The notes beneath the pieces are model-generated. The model was not told the origin of the DNA. It saw only the letters and a program-made list of their open reading frames with translations, and searched no databases. Shown here in pieces: positions 1-11,261 of a DNA stretch of 64,000 bases (its first letter is position 1; each line of letters starts with the position of its first letter). Source of the DNA: Berberis thunbergii (lineage: Eukaryota; Streptophyta; Magnoliopsida; Ranunculales; Berberidaceae); assembly GCA_003290165.1 (NCBI GenBank), contig QNQO01006232.1, positions 248,001 through 312,000 of the forward strand, given 5' to 3'. A program made the translations under genes and the position numbers.

Positions 1-207
1 GTCAGATCTCCGCAATTCTCCATCTCAATCGTTCATTTTTCCTCGAGTTTGTCTTCGGCAACGATGACAGTGGAGGACGATTCATGATGTTCGTGAATCC
101 TCGCACAGTGGAGATCTTCTTATTGTTCTTCTTGTGAATCCTTACTCGAGTGAGGTGTTTTACTGTCTTCTTCGTCACCGTCGAGTTGGTCGAGCTCTTA
201 CAGGGGA

Positions 208-311
208 ATGTCTTTCGACAACATCAAGGGCTTGATTATAGCACTATCTTCAAGTGTCTTTATTGGCGCAAGCTTCATTGTTAAGAAGAAAGGCTTCTGA
301 AATTAGGGCTG
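208..311 (+). pseudogene. NIPA-like Mg2+ transporter, broken first exon
   Basis: The ATG at 208 opens a reading frame with DNIKGLIIALSSSVFIGASF followed by IVKKKG. This matches the N-terminus and first membrane helix of plant NIPA (DUF803) magnesium transporters. The frame stops at 298-300. Shifting frame just before the stop recovers ASEIRAG, the next family motif, and the exon then ends at a good donor (GTAAGC at 312). So codons between KKKG and the RAG motif are lost and a frameshift has been introduced. No further NIPA exons are visible before the hAT sequence at about 770. The first 207 bases could be its 5' leader. It could instead be a living gene with a miscalled base, but no downstream exon supports that. 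Confidence 0.6.
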
Positions 312-769
312 GTAAGCATAAATTTCGAAAATCTTAGGGAATTTTAGTTGATGTTGCTATTTTGTGATAGATTTTGGTATTATAGTCTCTTTAGCTACTT
401 CGGTGTTGGTTTATTGGTAGTTTAGTGTTCAATATGTATTATATGTGAAGAAGAAATCCTCCTTAAACTCGTCTGTTGGTATTTGAGAAGAAAAAGACGA
501 AAAAGAATAACATGATTATCGTTTCCCTTTTCATTACCTCCAGTTAAGTTGATCTTTTTTGGTTAGTTACTATTGTTTCATCCACCATTGCATTAAACCA
601 AATCAAAGGCTTATATTCTTAGCCATTGGGATTAATTAAATGAGTCCAACCTGAGAGCAATATCATTATGGTACGATGCAATGAGACCAAACGCTACAAA
701 TTAGTCCATGTTACAATCTCATGTTTAGTTACAACAAGTACAAATGAAAAATAAATTGATGTGTAATTT
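312..769. other. AT-rich non-coding stretch
   Basis: This would be intron 1 if the NIPA-like exon were real. I see no coding exon, repeat or RNA gene in it. Confidence 0.5.
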
Positions 770-921
770 GGAAAGTTCCAAACGGTTCGAGTTAGATTTG
801 GTCATAATTTTCTAAATGAAGGAATCCGAACCGAATCGGACCGGACCAGATCCGTCAAATTTAAACGGTTCGAGTTAGGTTCCTCACATTTTGGATCCGA
901 TCCGGACTGTGCCCACCTCTA
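770..921. mobile_element. Decayed hAT element, right end
   Basis: The stretch is rich in CGGTTCGAG and GGACCGGACC words and ends in GTGCCCACCTCTA. That is the reverse complement of a hAT-type terminal repeat (TAGGGGTGGGCA). A related end lies at 56551. The matching left end was not found. The end abuts the target duplication of the next hAT element directly. Confidence 0.5.
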
Positions 922-1206
922 GCTACACATAGGGTTGGCAGTGGGAGGATTTTCACGGATATCTGAACCACCCGCCTTGAATTGAGCGGATTTGGATTTA
1001 CCTTCACAAATTTTGAGGTGGATACGGGGATCTAAATTGTATCCGTAACATATTCGAGGCGAATACAAATTTTGCCATATCCGCCACACATATATCCGTT
1101 TATATAGGATATTACTAAAATACCCATATAACATTTTAAAAAATCCTAAATCAAGGGCATTTTAGTCATCCCAAAACATAAAAAGTTTTCATATCATCTC
1201 TATACC

Positions 1207-1432
1207 CACTACACCAAAAGGCTTGTTTAGTTACGGGGAGGTGGCCACGGCTCTAAGCCGTTGGTTTAATTGCCACGGCTAAAAACCGTGGCTACAACGG
1301 CCAACGGTTTAAAACCGTGGCCAAAAAACACTACACCAAAAGGGTTGCCACGGTTTTAAACCGTGGCTATAACTGCCAACGATTTATAACCGTGGCTAAA
1401 ACTGAAACGGTTTAAAATCGTAGCTAAAAAAT
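1207..1432. repeat. CACTA left subterminal repeats
   Basis: Several direct and inverted copies of a core near CCACGGTTTAAAACCGTGG. A repeated terminus starts at 1329. Such repeats are transposase-binding regions in this superfamily. Confidence 0.75.
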
Positions 1433-1947
1433 TTTCATTTTCACGCTTTGGCCAAAATAGTTTCGCGCTTTGGAGGGAGCAGTTTCGCGCTTTGGTGAAA
1501 AAAATTGGGGAAAAATAGACTCTCTCCACACCTCCTCTTCACAATCACAGATTCTTGAAGCAGAGAAGAAGAAGGACGAAAAGAGAGGACGATAGAAGAA
1601 GAATGAGAAAAGAAAAAAAAAAGTTTGAGAAGGTAATCCTCTGACATATGTTCTTTTTGTTTTACCTATGGAAATGTCTTTGAAGGAAATCTAATCGAAG
1701 ACCTAGAAGATAATCTAAAGGAGGTGTAGCTTCATTGATGGCTATTTTTATTTCTAGGTCTTTTGTGCTTCATTTCAGATGCAAATTTTTCTTTGAGTTC
1801 ATCGATTTTCCAAGGTAAATGTATCAATGAACTCTCATCTTATTTAATTCATCTTGCTTTGAAGATTTAGAGGAAAACCCTCTACTTCGAGTAGGAAAGA
1901 TCATTAACAGTGAGAATTACTAACATTGAGAATAAATATGTGAAAAT

Positions 1948-2107
1948 TTATCCCTTATGAAAGAGTTTGAACGATATGGAACAATTTGACTTGAACACGA
2001 GTTGTTTGATAAAATGCTTCAATTATTCTATCCCTTGATGAAAGAGTTTGAAAGATATGGAACAATTTCAAATGAACACTAGTTGTTTGATAAAATGCTT
2101 CAATTAT
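1948..2107 (+). repeat. Tandem duplication, period 81 bp
   Basis: Two diverged copies read TATCCCTT(G)ATGAAAGAGTTTG through TTTGATAAAATGCTTCAATT. The GAAAGAGTTTG word recurs at 1959 and 2040. They lie in the non-coding left part of the CACTA element. Confidence 0.8.
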
Positions 2108-2689
2108 GTATGCAATTGGAGGTTATGCTAATCTTAGGTACAAATCTCTGCTCATTTTATCTCATATGTTTGTTGAATATTCAAAGAAATTTCCGGATTT
2201 CCATTATTCTTGAGCAGTTTGTACCTTTTTTGTTCAATATGTCAAAACTTTCGTTTATTTTCTACCATTTTGACAAATTAGTATTTAGTTGGAACGAGGG
2301 CTGAAAGCTTCTCTAATAGTAGATCTTACTTCATAGTTTGAATGTTTTATTGAATGTGTTCAATCTCACTCTTAATCCTAATTCCTAAATGTTTATCAAA
2401 TTTGATAATTTTGTGTATGCTAGTGACTTAGAATTTTAATGCATATTGTTCACTGTCAAAACACAAAGAATATCATTTTTGTTGTGCATGATGATGTGGT
2501 TTACTTTCCATGCTATTTGCCTATAAGGAGAGAGACAGAGAGCAATTAGAAACTAGAAACACACTTTTTATTTTAGAGACAACAGAGAAAGAAATTCCCA
2601 AAGAATAGTACGGTCAAATGGGCCTTATTTGGAGTCTTGTATCTCTGTTAACAGTTCATTTGGTTTATGAAAAAATTAACTTCATACCT

Positions 2690-2780
2690 GAACAGGTTGT
2701 GCAACCTGTTACCACTATGGTCCCAGTGAAGGTTCTTGACAATGGAGGTTCAACTGTAGCAGGTCCTCTTTTCAGCTGAG
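2690..2780 (+). other. Unassigned exon-like stretch
   Basis: After CTGAACAG the frame reads QPVTTMVPVKVLDNGG through STVAGPLFS to a stop. It has exon-like composition but I do not recognise it, and it does not match starch synthase. It may be another captured fragment. Confidence 0.25.
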
Positions 2781-2878
2781 TAGCTTCAAATAATATACTT
2801 CCTTGATTTAGAGTTGTCTCTTCTCATGTACGTTTACTTTTAAAATGTTATTCATAGATGTTATTTTGTTTTTACAAG

Positions 2879-5272
2879 GGAGTGGAGCCAGGAGTTACTT
2901 ACAAAATTTTGGGATTACTAGCTGAATGGTATGGAGAATTGGAATGGGTGTTCCCCACCTGGGCAAGAGCATATGCTCTAGACACAGGTGAAGCTGTTAA
3001 TATTCTTAAGGGTGCAGATGTAACAGCCGATCGCATCTTGACAGTTAGTCAGGTTAGTAGACTTCATTATGAATCCTTGTCATCAATTTCTATTTATTGA
3101 AGATGATTCAGTAACAGGTGTGCATCATGTTGAGAGGTAAATAAATAACGGGAGTGTTCACTTTTATATATAATCGTCAGAGGATTTCTTAAGAAATATT
3201 TCATTTCTTCATGATATTTTTTCTTCAACTTTAACCTTTCTTACAGAGTTATTCGTGGGAAATAACAACTATAGAAGGTGGATACGGTCTTGATGAACTC
3301 CTAAGCAGTAGAAAGAGTGTTCTGAATGGTATATGTTAAACCTACATCATGAAGACATTGTATTTGGGGGAAAAAAACTTTCTCGGAAGCTTAAAATAAT
3401 TCAATTTTCTGAAAGAAGTTCCCTTGATAATTTCTTGTCACGACCAGGAATAAAAAATGGAATCGATATTAACGAGTAGAACCAGGAACAGATGAACATA
3501 CTAATTTCCATTACTCCATCGAAGATCTCTCTGGAAAGGTGCAATGGATCTCCAATCTTCATGTTTCCTAGTTTATCTATATATGTGTCGTGATTGTAAT
3601 GTTTTTTCCCCTCTCTCTTTAATTGGGTATATATTGTATGAAGCAGGTTAACTGTAAAACGGATCTGCAGAAGGAACTTGGGCTCCCTATCAGACCGGAC
3701 TGTCCAATTGTGAGAACTAAATTCTGTATTCTAGTTCTTTCAATATTGAAAATTTGAAATAGCTCATTCCTTCTATTATAACTTATTTTGCAATGATTTT
3801 CGTAGATTGGATTCATAGGAAGACTGGATTATCAAAAGGGAATTGATCTGATCAGAGCAGCAATGCCAGATCTTCTGCAAGATGATGTCCAATTTGTAAG
3901 CTTATATTTTTTATTATTGATGTGTTATTTAGCTTTATTTCACCTTATCCCTTCAATAAGAGTAATTCGCTTCTCCTTTTGTAGTTGTTTTTGTGCCATC
4001 CTCCATCATCAGCACTTTGCCTTCACTATTCTCATGAAATTACACAATGTAGTTATAGTCACCCAATTAGACAGTGTGGTTGTCTTTTATGTGGTTATAT
4101 TAATTCTTAAACTTGCTCTCTGTCTCTGCAGTTATAGGGTTGTAGATTGTGTTCCACAAAATGTGTATTTTATTTCTGACTTGAGCTATCTTACCTTGTT
4201 CAGGTAATGCTTGGGTCAGGGGACCCACAAACTGAAAACTGGATGAGAGCTACGGAGGCTGCTTACAAGGACAAGTTCCGTGGTTGGGTTCGATTTAATG
4301 TTCCTATTTCTCATAGGATAACGGCTAGGTAGGTTACTATTGATTTTTAAAGTGCAATGTTCTCACTTCAAAATTTTCAATAATGTTAATATATTTGAAA
4401 ATACACAACTGTGACATACTATTGATGCCTTCAAGATTCGAGCCTTGTGGTCTAAATCAGTTGTATGCAATGCGTTATGGAACTATTCTTGTAGTTCACT
4501 GCACTGGAGGTCTTAGAGTAAGTTAACCTAGAAAAAATTGCATTTGCTTTTGTACTAAGTTCATAGTCTCTATGATCAGAGACGTCAAATATCATTTTGA
4601 GTTCTTGTCCCTTTACTGCAGGATATAGTGGAGACTTTCAACCCGTTCGCTCAAGAAGGCAGTGGTGAGGGTACTGGATATGTAATTAATAACCCAAGGG
4701 ATCACAACTTCTCTGATTATCATAATAAGATAAGGATACCTTAAGGCTCAGATTGACCATGATTTCCAGTAACCGTTGCTGTCTTATTGCAGTCAATAGT
4801 TGAAATTGTAGTATGAAGTAGTTGATGAAAAAGATAACTTCATTGGGATCAGGGAAATAGTGACAAATCAACTAGAATTTTCGGAAGAATGCTTATTCTT
4901 TTCATATGTACTGAAAATGTGTAGTTCCATGCACTTCTGTGAACTAGTACTATTACTAAAAACATGTCCACACTTCTCTCTCCTCTCATCTTAATATTGA
5001 AAAGTTGACATCATTATTTCTCTGTTTTTTTATGGAGCCTGTCTAACTGTCGAGGAAACCAGCAAGGGAGGGGGTGTGACCACTCATCCCCGAGGATGCA
5101 GGCGTGCATCTCGAGAGGGATGAGACGTCACACCCCCTCCCTCGCTGGTTTCCTCGCCATTTAGAATTTCTGCTTTTTATGAGTCCGTTTTATAAGGAAT
5201 CTTACCAGTCATATTTTTGTGTTGTTTGACAGGTGGGCCTTTTCTTCATTGACAACGGACAATATGTTAGCG
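2879..5272 (+). pseudogene. SS1: Starch synthase I catalytic-region pseudogene (captured, with introns)
   Basis: Nine exon-like blocks match plant soluble starch synthase I in order: 2879-3052 (WVFPTWARAYALDTGEAVN), 3247-3328 (TIEGGYGLDELLSSRKS), 3448-3538, 3647-3709 (DLQKELGLPIRPDCPI), 3806-3895 (IGFIGRLDYQKGIDLI), 4204-4328 (DKFRGWVRFNVPISHRIT), 4409-4517 ([17 protein letters not shown]), 4622-4677 (GSGEGTG) and 5233-5272 (WAFSSLTTDNMLA). In the living enzyme this region extends ADP-glucose-derived glucan chains in plastids. Here the N-terminal and C-terminal exons are missing. Damage includes a TAG in place of the expected Trp codon at about 3475, a 1-bp loss just after it, a donor reading AT at 4678 and an acceptor reading AA before 4409. 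It lies inside the CACTA element, so it is a captured fragment. Family assignment is strong. Confidence 0.9.
5035..5172. mobile_element. Palindromic Mutator-type MITE, copy 1
   Basis: Short hairpin element in the last intron of the starch synthase fragment. Outer arms read CTGTCGAGGAAACCAGC and GCTGGTTTCCTCGCCATTTAG. Flanks TTTTTTATG (5026-5034) and CTTTTTATG (5173-5181) match at 8 of 9 positions, fitting a 9-bp target duplication. Confidence 0.75.
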
Positions 5273-5644
5273 GTAATGTTCATTTCTTATTTGAACAAAT
5301 AAACCAAGATTTTCAGGAAAAATGATCCTAAGAAATGAAAACAGACTTCTTGCTTATTTTTCGGAATTAAGAACGCAATAGATTAGGAAGAGCAACTACT
5401 GCAATGATACATCATGTTTTTGTAGGAAGAGCCCATACTGCAATCAACAGATATAACTTTTTCCCACAACTCATATGGGAGCCCTTAGATGAACTGGTAC
5501 TCTACTCAGTGTTGAGTTGATCTGGGGTGAACACGGTAAAGTGGACATATGCCTACCAGAGCTCTTGCGATAAAGTAGGCCATAACAGTGATGAAGAAAC
5601 AAATAGGGCAGAGAGAGATGAGAGAGTAGAGTTCATCTAGTAAG

Positions 5645-6510
5645 CTAGACTTCCCCTTTCACTAGCTCATCTGTGCCCATTACATCTATGGGAGAAGAAT
5701 CCTCACAAGGGATCCAACAAATGCTTCCTTCCCAGAGCAATCAGATCCCTAACTATGCATCAAGATCTAGTGTTCACCACCTTTCTTTTAATAATCGGTA
5801 CTTACTATTACTTTATATATTTATTGATGTAGATAGAGATATTGTCTTGTTATTGTGGGTTATTTTTTCTTTCTTTCACAAAACTCAATATTTTTATGTT
5901 GATCAATACATTTTACAGGAACTCTGCTAGTCAATCCTCCCACATAAATCAAGATGGTGCAGGCCCATCAAAATTACAGTCTTTCTCGGAATCTCTGAAG
6001 TCGCGTTTGGATTCTTTTTCAATGAGGTATTTGATAGCTCATAGAAAGATCCCTTTCATTAGTCAGAAAACTTTAAGAAGATATGTTTAATTATTTCTTC
6101 CTTTTGTTTGGGGTAGGGATATGGCCATGATGATGATACAAGCTTCATGTTTGATTCTGTCTTTGGCTGATTTATTTATTTATTCACTTTTCTCTGTCTA
6201 CACGTACAAAGACTCCATTACAAAGAATACCAGAGGATGGAAGGAGAGGTTGTTTTCTCGGAGCACTTCCATGGCTGATATTGGTTCAGAAGTTAAGAGA
6301 GAGGTAAATGCTGGCATTGCTAGGGTATCACGCTTAATGGAGCGTCTTGAAACCAGAGAAAATAGTGAAGCAACAGGTTCCTCTGCATCAAATAATGTGG
6401 CAGTGCATTCAGTTAGGGAGTTGGATAATCAGAGGATTACAAGGGATCATGGTAACAACCAGCCAAATAATGCTTCAGCTTCTTGTGCTGCAAGTTCAGG
6501 TCAAAATTAA
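5645..6510 (+). pseudogene. RHF2A-like RING-H2 E3 ligase, captured C-terminal exons
   Basis: Three exon-like blocks, about 5645-5797, 5919-6026 and 6204-6510, encode a Ser/Asn-rich tail with SKLQSFSESLKSRLDSFSMR and then WKERLFSRSTSMADIGSEV followed by REVNAGIARVSRLMERLE, ending in a stop at 6508-6510. This resembles the conserved C-terminal region of plant RHF1A/RHF2A RING-H2 ubiquitin ligases, which act with the proteasome in cell-cycle control during gametogenesis. The RING domain is absent. The donors at 5798 and 6027 and the acceptor at 5917-5918 look good, but the last acceptor reads AC instead of AG (6202-6203). It follows the starch synthase piece on the same strand inside the CACTA element, so it is a second captured fragment. 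Family call is from memory of the motif. Confidence 0.7.
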
Positions 6511-8067
6511 GCTGTCCATTTCTTAGCAATATCAGGTTTCGGCATTTCATCTTTTAAGGTTAGTTATAGATACTTATTTTTTATCTAAATTAGGATCGTG
6601 TTGTGGTACTAGTATGATTATAGTGACAAATGAGATATTGTCCTATTATATCTAGATTTATGAACTATTTAAAATGTTTAGCATATAAATTGCATTGATC
6701 TATGATGATTGCAAATGGAATTTTTGTTGTTTAAATTGTAATATTGGTTGGAAAGTAGAAATTTTCTCCAGTAAAGGAGTTATGGGACAGTATTGCTTTA
6801 TCTTTCCTGTAGGATTTAGTACACATTTTCATATTCCTGGCAGAGATAAGACTGAGAAATGATAAGTAACTTGAAAAGAAAAACTTAGAAAAAAGGTGAT
6901 ACATAAAATCTACCCAGAATCTGTTCTAAAAAAAATTAAGACTGCGATCCTAGTCATTCATAGTTGTCGCTATGCATGTTGTATCGTGTATCGGAAACCT
7001 AAATTTATGATCAACTAATTGAAGTATCTTGATTTGCTAAGTGAAACCATTGAGAACCATCACTACATATAGGGGAGGAATCCTTGTAATCGAATGACCT
7101 TGTATAGGCTAAACAAACACCAGATGGAAGACCACCTCTTCTTCAGATGTGGCCCCTCTTACTAAGGCTAAACAAATACCCTGTTACTATCCTTCCCAAT
7201 GTTTAGGGAAAAAAATTGTCATAATATTTTCAATTTAGTTCAATTCCATAGTTACAATGATACTATCAAATAGGATTGAACTAGCCATACCTCAAGATCA
7301 AAGAAGCCAATGATTGTATATGCAGTTTGTCATTATCAAAGGTATCTATCCTGGAGATTCCTTGGAAGATTTCTTGCATGATAAACTGAACTCTAAAAGG
7401 AAGATGAGTTTATATTAAAAATAAAGTTGAGTCTAAAAGGAAGACGAGTTTATAGCAAAAATTCTAACTTCTCATCCAAAATCACCAAACAACCTTCTCA
7501 TATAGATGTATGAGCTGAGTGTCCCTTAGCAACATGACCAAATCTAATTACACTGGACAAATTTTCCTGAACCAGAAGCCTGCCAAAGAAAGTTTTGACT
7601 CTTCAACTCCTCACTCGTCAGATGAGGAGCCCATATCATTTAACATTCTCCTCACATCACCAAAGAAATCAAATCTATTATACTATTGATTAACTGACTG
7701 GAAAAACGCTGGTTTTGTTGCCACTTCCTAGTATATTGCATCATGGCATGATAGAAGTTGGTGGAATTGTCGGAGTTTCCATTGGTATTTACAAATGTAA
7801 ACTGCCAATTTGGTGGTGTCAGAACATTGTCATGAACTTCAAGGGGAAATTTGGAACTGAAATGTAGTTGCCTTTTTTTCTTAACGACTGGCTCATTGTA
7901 ACCTTCTAGTTGTTTATCAGAAATTTGTTGGTAGCGATGCTTAATTTATCAGTATAAAACTCTGAACATGGTCATGCTTTAAATGGTTATAAAATATATT
8001 ATATTTCATGATATGTTTGTACACAATTTATGATTTTTTTCTCTTCTTTCCTGCATTATTTTCTTAG
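6511..8067. other. Non-coding interior of the CACTA element
   Basis: AT-rich, with no convincing exon. It may contain UTR or intron sequence from the captured genes. Confidence 0.4.
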
Positions 8068-8475
8068 ATGGAAGAATCCAAGAAGTTTGCTAATGCACAG
8101 CCTAGATCATATCCATCACCGACGCAAGCATGGTTTGGACACAAGGCTGAAAACCATGGTTCATCTTTACATACTGCTCATAGGTATCCCCCAGACAGAC
8201 CAAATGTTGCAGTACCTGCTGGAGCAGTTTCATCAGCAGTCCATGTTTCTACACCTGCTCCAACATCTTCATCAAATATGTTGCCTGTCAATGAAGTACA
8301 ATCAGCTATTATATCCAGGTTCCCGCCTGCCAATTCTTCAGAAAGAGGTGTATCTTCCTTACCCTTGCCTCGAACAGAGGTGCATTTCAGGTCGGATGGA
8401 AGATCAAATATGTCGACTCATTTATCGCAAGTTCAAGGTATAGAGTGCCACCCTTTGGCTAATTCATCTGCATAG
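8068..8475 (+). pseudogene. Captured Pro/Ser-rich exon of unknown gene
   Basis: An open frame begins right after an acceptor-like tract (TTATTTTCTTAG) with MEESKKFANAQPRSYPSPTQ and continues through AWFGHKAENHGSSLHTAH for 135 codons to a TAG. The content is rich in Pro, Ser and Ala with no transmembrane or catalytic motif. The frame is uninterrupted, unlike random DNA here, and looks like a 3'-terminal exon of a cellular gene. I do not recognise the family. It is the third gene piece in the CACTA element. Confidence 0.45.
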
Positions 8476-8937
8476 TAATATGAGAATGTAGAACCATCCA
8501 TTCTTGTATATAATCTGAAAGATTTACATCTACATTCTTCTGTCTCCTTTTAAGAAAATTTTGGACCATTTAGAGATCTTGTTATCAGAAAAGGTAGTTT
8601 ATGAATTCCTTGAACTGAGTTTTGCTGTCAACTTGGCGTATATATTGATATAGGTCCAACCTCCATCTGAATTGGGCGTAGAAAAAATACTTGAAAATGA
8701 AATATAAAATATGAAAGGCTGCCCCTCCTTGCCATGCAATTTATGTGAAAAATCTTAAGGACTTGCAATCTGTTGGACCAAAGTTCCTCAAAGGAGAGAA
8801 GAAACACGATCACATGAGCATTCGTTACATCATCAATGGCTAAGATTTGTGTATGGTTGGCGGATATGAAGTTGTCAGCAGTTGATAGTTATGATTTTCT
8901 TTTTTACTTCACCAGTCTTTGGCTTAACACCGTGACC

Positions 8938-9232
8938 AAACCAAAAAAAAAATTGCCACGGCTTAAAACCGTGGCTAACTATGGCAACGGCTTACAACTA
9001 TGGCTACTCTTGGCCACGGCTTAAAACCGTGGCTAACATGTTTGCAACGGTTTATAACCGTGGCTAAATCATCAACTGTCCTCGAGTATAAAACCGTTGC
9101 TAATATTTTTGCCACGGTTTTTAGCCGTTACTGGGGATTTAGCGACGCCTCTACAGCCCACCGCTCTAAGTCGTGACAATGGGTTACCCCCACGGTTCAA
9201 AACCGTTGCTAATGGGTATTTTTGGTATAGTG
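8938..9232. repeat. CACTA right subterminal repeats
   Basis: Repeated GCCACGGCTTAAAACCGTGG units end in the terminus TTTTTGGTATAGTG. They mirror the left end at 1207. Confidence 0.75.
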
Positions 9233-9883
9233 TCCAAAAGAAAAACAACCCTATTTTTTAGTAAGTTCTCTCTCATCCTCCAAGCATTGAGAAGATCATA
9301 ATAGGAAGGAGGATAGCAGAAGAAAGAATAAGAACATCGACATCATCATGTTCAACAGGAGGATGAGTGTCTTCTTTTCTTGCGACTCAAGCCATCCGAC
9401 ATTCCTCCGCTCATCGTGATTCATCTCTCTCCCAGAAATAGAGATCCCCGACCATCCCCGTGGAATCTTGTTATACTGGACTAAGTGGTGTTTAGTTCAA
9501 AAGAGAGATATATGATCCACACAAAAATTCCACGCAGCATCAAACACAGTCACACAAACCCCCTCTTCACCATCGTCTCAAAACTCATTTTACTTACTTG
9601 TATGACATAGAATTGGAGAGATGAATCTCAACAACAACAACATTGATGGCTCGATATCCCGAGCTGTTCGTCATCTCCTCCTCTTTTGCCTTCCCAAAAT
9701 TAGCCCCAAGTCATCAATTGCAACCAACTTGGACCAGAAACCCACTCTTCACCAACTTTAAACTCAAGCCCTACACCTACACCTGCACAACCAAACCACC
9801 CAGTAACTCACCTCAACCATGGCATCTGATCCGACTTCGCCAAACACGATTTGCATCCAAATAGAGAGGTGGAGGCTTTTCTG
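9233..9883. other. Interior of the outer hAT element
   Basis: Contains a plus-strand open frame at 9643-9864 with no recognisable domain. The frame continues into the inserted hAT MITE, so it is not a gene as it stands. It could be a captured leader or exon. Confidence 0.35.
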
Positions 9884-10321
9884 TAGGGCTGAACAAAAAA
9901 CCGATCAAACCGATTAAACCGACCGAACCTATCTAAACCGAACCAATCGGTTCGATTTAAATTCGGTTCGGATCGGTTTCGGTTTTAAAAAATTCAAAAC
10001 CGAAGTGGTCGGTTCGGTTTTTGATTTCTATGTGATTTTAACCGACCAAACCGAACCGACCGAATATATATAATAAATAATATATATTTTATATATAAAT
10101 AATACAATATGTTTAAAATAGTCGGTCGGTACAGTTTTATTTCGGTTTTAGTTTGATTTTAATCGGTTCGATTACGGTTTGTAATTAGAATCGGTTCGGT
10201 TTCGGATCGGTTTTGTTAATGGTCGGTTCGATTTTGGTTTGAAACTTTTAAAACCGACCTAAGTCGGTTCGGTTCACGGTTTAGGTGAAAAACCGAACCA
10301 TCGGTTCGATTTTCAGCCCTA
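9884..10321. mobile_element. hAT MITE, family with CGGTTCGG repeats, copy 1
   Basis: Terminal inverted repeats TAGGGCTGAA...TTCAGCCCTA enclose 438 bp full of CCGAACCG words. A perfect 8-bp target duplication CTTTTCTG lies at 9876-9883 and 10322-10329. A second copy is at 35403-35813. No coding capacity. Confidence 0.92.
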
Positions 10322-10329
10322 CTTTTCTG

Positions 10330-10664
10330 CGCCATTGTGGATGGGGTTTTCCGGAGACTCCACCTCCTTAAATGTTCTTCTCTTTTCTTCCTCCCAAGAT
10401 CTCACCTGATCTTCTTCTATTCACCTCCCTACTCTCATTTTCTTTTGGGGGCTTTTTTTCTTAGATTAGATTGTTCCTTCATTTTCTTCAGACGTTTTTT
10501 AATGGTTAATCAAGGCAAGTGGGGTGATTATCCATCCTCTGTGATAGAGAAGGGATGGTTTTAACAAAAAAAATTTTAACGATTATTTAGGGCGGATTCG
10601 GAGATTTGCAATCACTAGAGGGGCGAAGACAAATTTTCCCCAATCGGCCCCATTGCCATCCCTA
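10330..10664. other. Right part of the outer hAT element
   Basis: Holds an open frame 10337-10564 of pyrimidine-rich composition without domains, then the AGGGCGG-rich subterminal region and the terminal repeat ending at 10664. Confidence 0.4.
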
Positions 10665-11261
10665 GTTGCACACCTATAGAGATATAGAACCCTCTCTCCC
10701 TCCCTCTCATGCACAACAGACCACCACATTTCTTTTGGCGCCATACACAACACAACCGATTACCAACAAAACATCGTCATCGTCCCAATCTTTCCCTTCC
10801 GGCCAATACTCTTCGATCGTCCCACTCTCTCCACTAACCGACCTCTCCTCTCGCAATACACACATGCCCTCGCTACCATCAGCTCGATCGACCACACACA
10901 AATCCATCGAAGCAACAAAGTCTATCATATACATAGCAACCTTGCCAACAACAATAGTTTCGCCATACAACTAATTCAGGCTCCAGCAACACAAACATCT
11001 AGACATCTCCTTCACAATTCCTCCAAAATTGGGAATTTTGAACCCTAAACCCTAGATCAATTAGGATAAAGAAATCAACGGTAAGCTCAAACTCTTGTTT
11101 ATATTTGCTTATCTATTCCAATTTTCATTGTGAACACTTTAAAGTGTATGAGGTGAATAAGAAAGTAAGACAGAAAGATAAGGAAACAAGGAAGATGATA
11201 AAAGTAGACGAGGTAAAAAAGAGCTACATGCATTTATTATCCTTCTAAAAGTTCATTGAGA
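10665..11261. other. Pyrimidine-rich leader-like DNA
   Basis: C/T/A-rich, low-complexity sequence with overlapping open frames on both strands that look compositional. It may be the 5' leader of the hAT transposase pseudogene that follows. Confidence 0.35.

Larger units (their letters stand above)
1207..9232 (+). mobile_element. CACTA (En/Spm) element carrying several gene fragments
   Basis: The left terminus CACTACACCAAAAGG and the right terminus TTTTTGGTATAGTG are inverted CACTA-type ends. Both ends are lined with subterminal repeats of the kind GCCACGGCTAAAAACCGTGGC, as is usual for CACTA elements. Flanking 3-mers are ACC and TCC, an imperfect 3-bp target duplication. No transposase is visible, so the element is non-autonomous. 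The body holds introns and exons of a starch synthase I, an RHF2A-like gene and an unidentified gene, all on the plus strand. A second CACTACACCAAAAGGG at 1329 suggests a duplicated left end. Confidence 0.75.
930..10664. mobile_element. Composite hAT element split by nested CACTA and hAT MITE insertions
   Basis: The left end TAGGGTTGGCAGTGGG (930) and the right end CCCCATTGCCATCCCTA (to 10664) are inverted and match the ends of the intact hAT copy at 28618-29964. The flanks GCTACACA (922-929) and GTTGCACA (10665-10672) agree at 6 of 8 positions, and both mismatches are transitions, as expected of an aged 8-bp target duplication. Removing the nested CACTA (1207-9232) and hAT MITE (9884-10321 plus one target copy) leaves about 1.26 kb, close to the 1.35 kb of the intact copy. 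The interior differs from that copy. Confidence 0.6.

Noticed and set aside
1207..1331. A separate small CACTA MITE between the two CACTACACC starts
   Set aside because: No inverted right terminus lies near 1328, so a duplicated left end fits better.
10666..10974. Overlapping open frames on both strands
   Set aside because: Low-complexity pyrimidine-rich DNA; neither frame has a recognisable domain.
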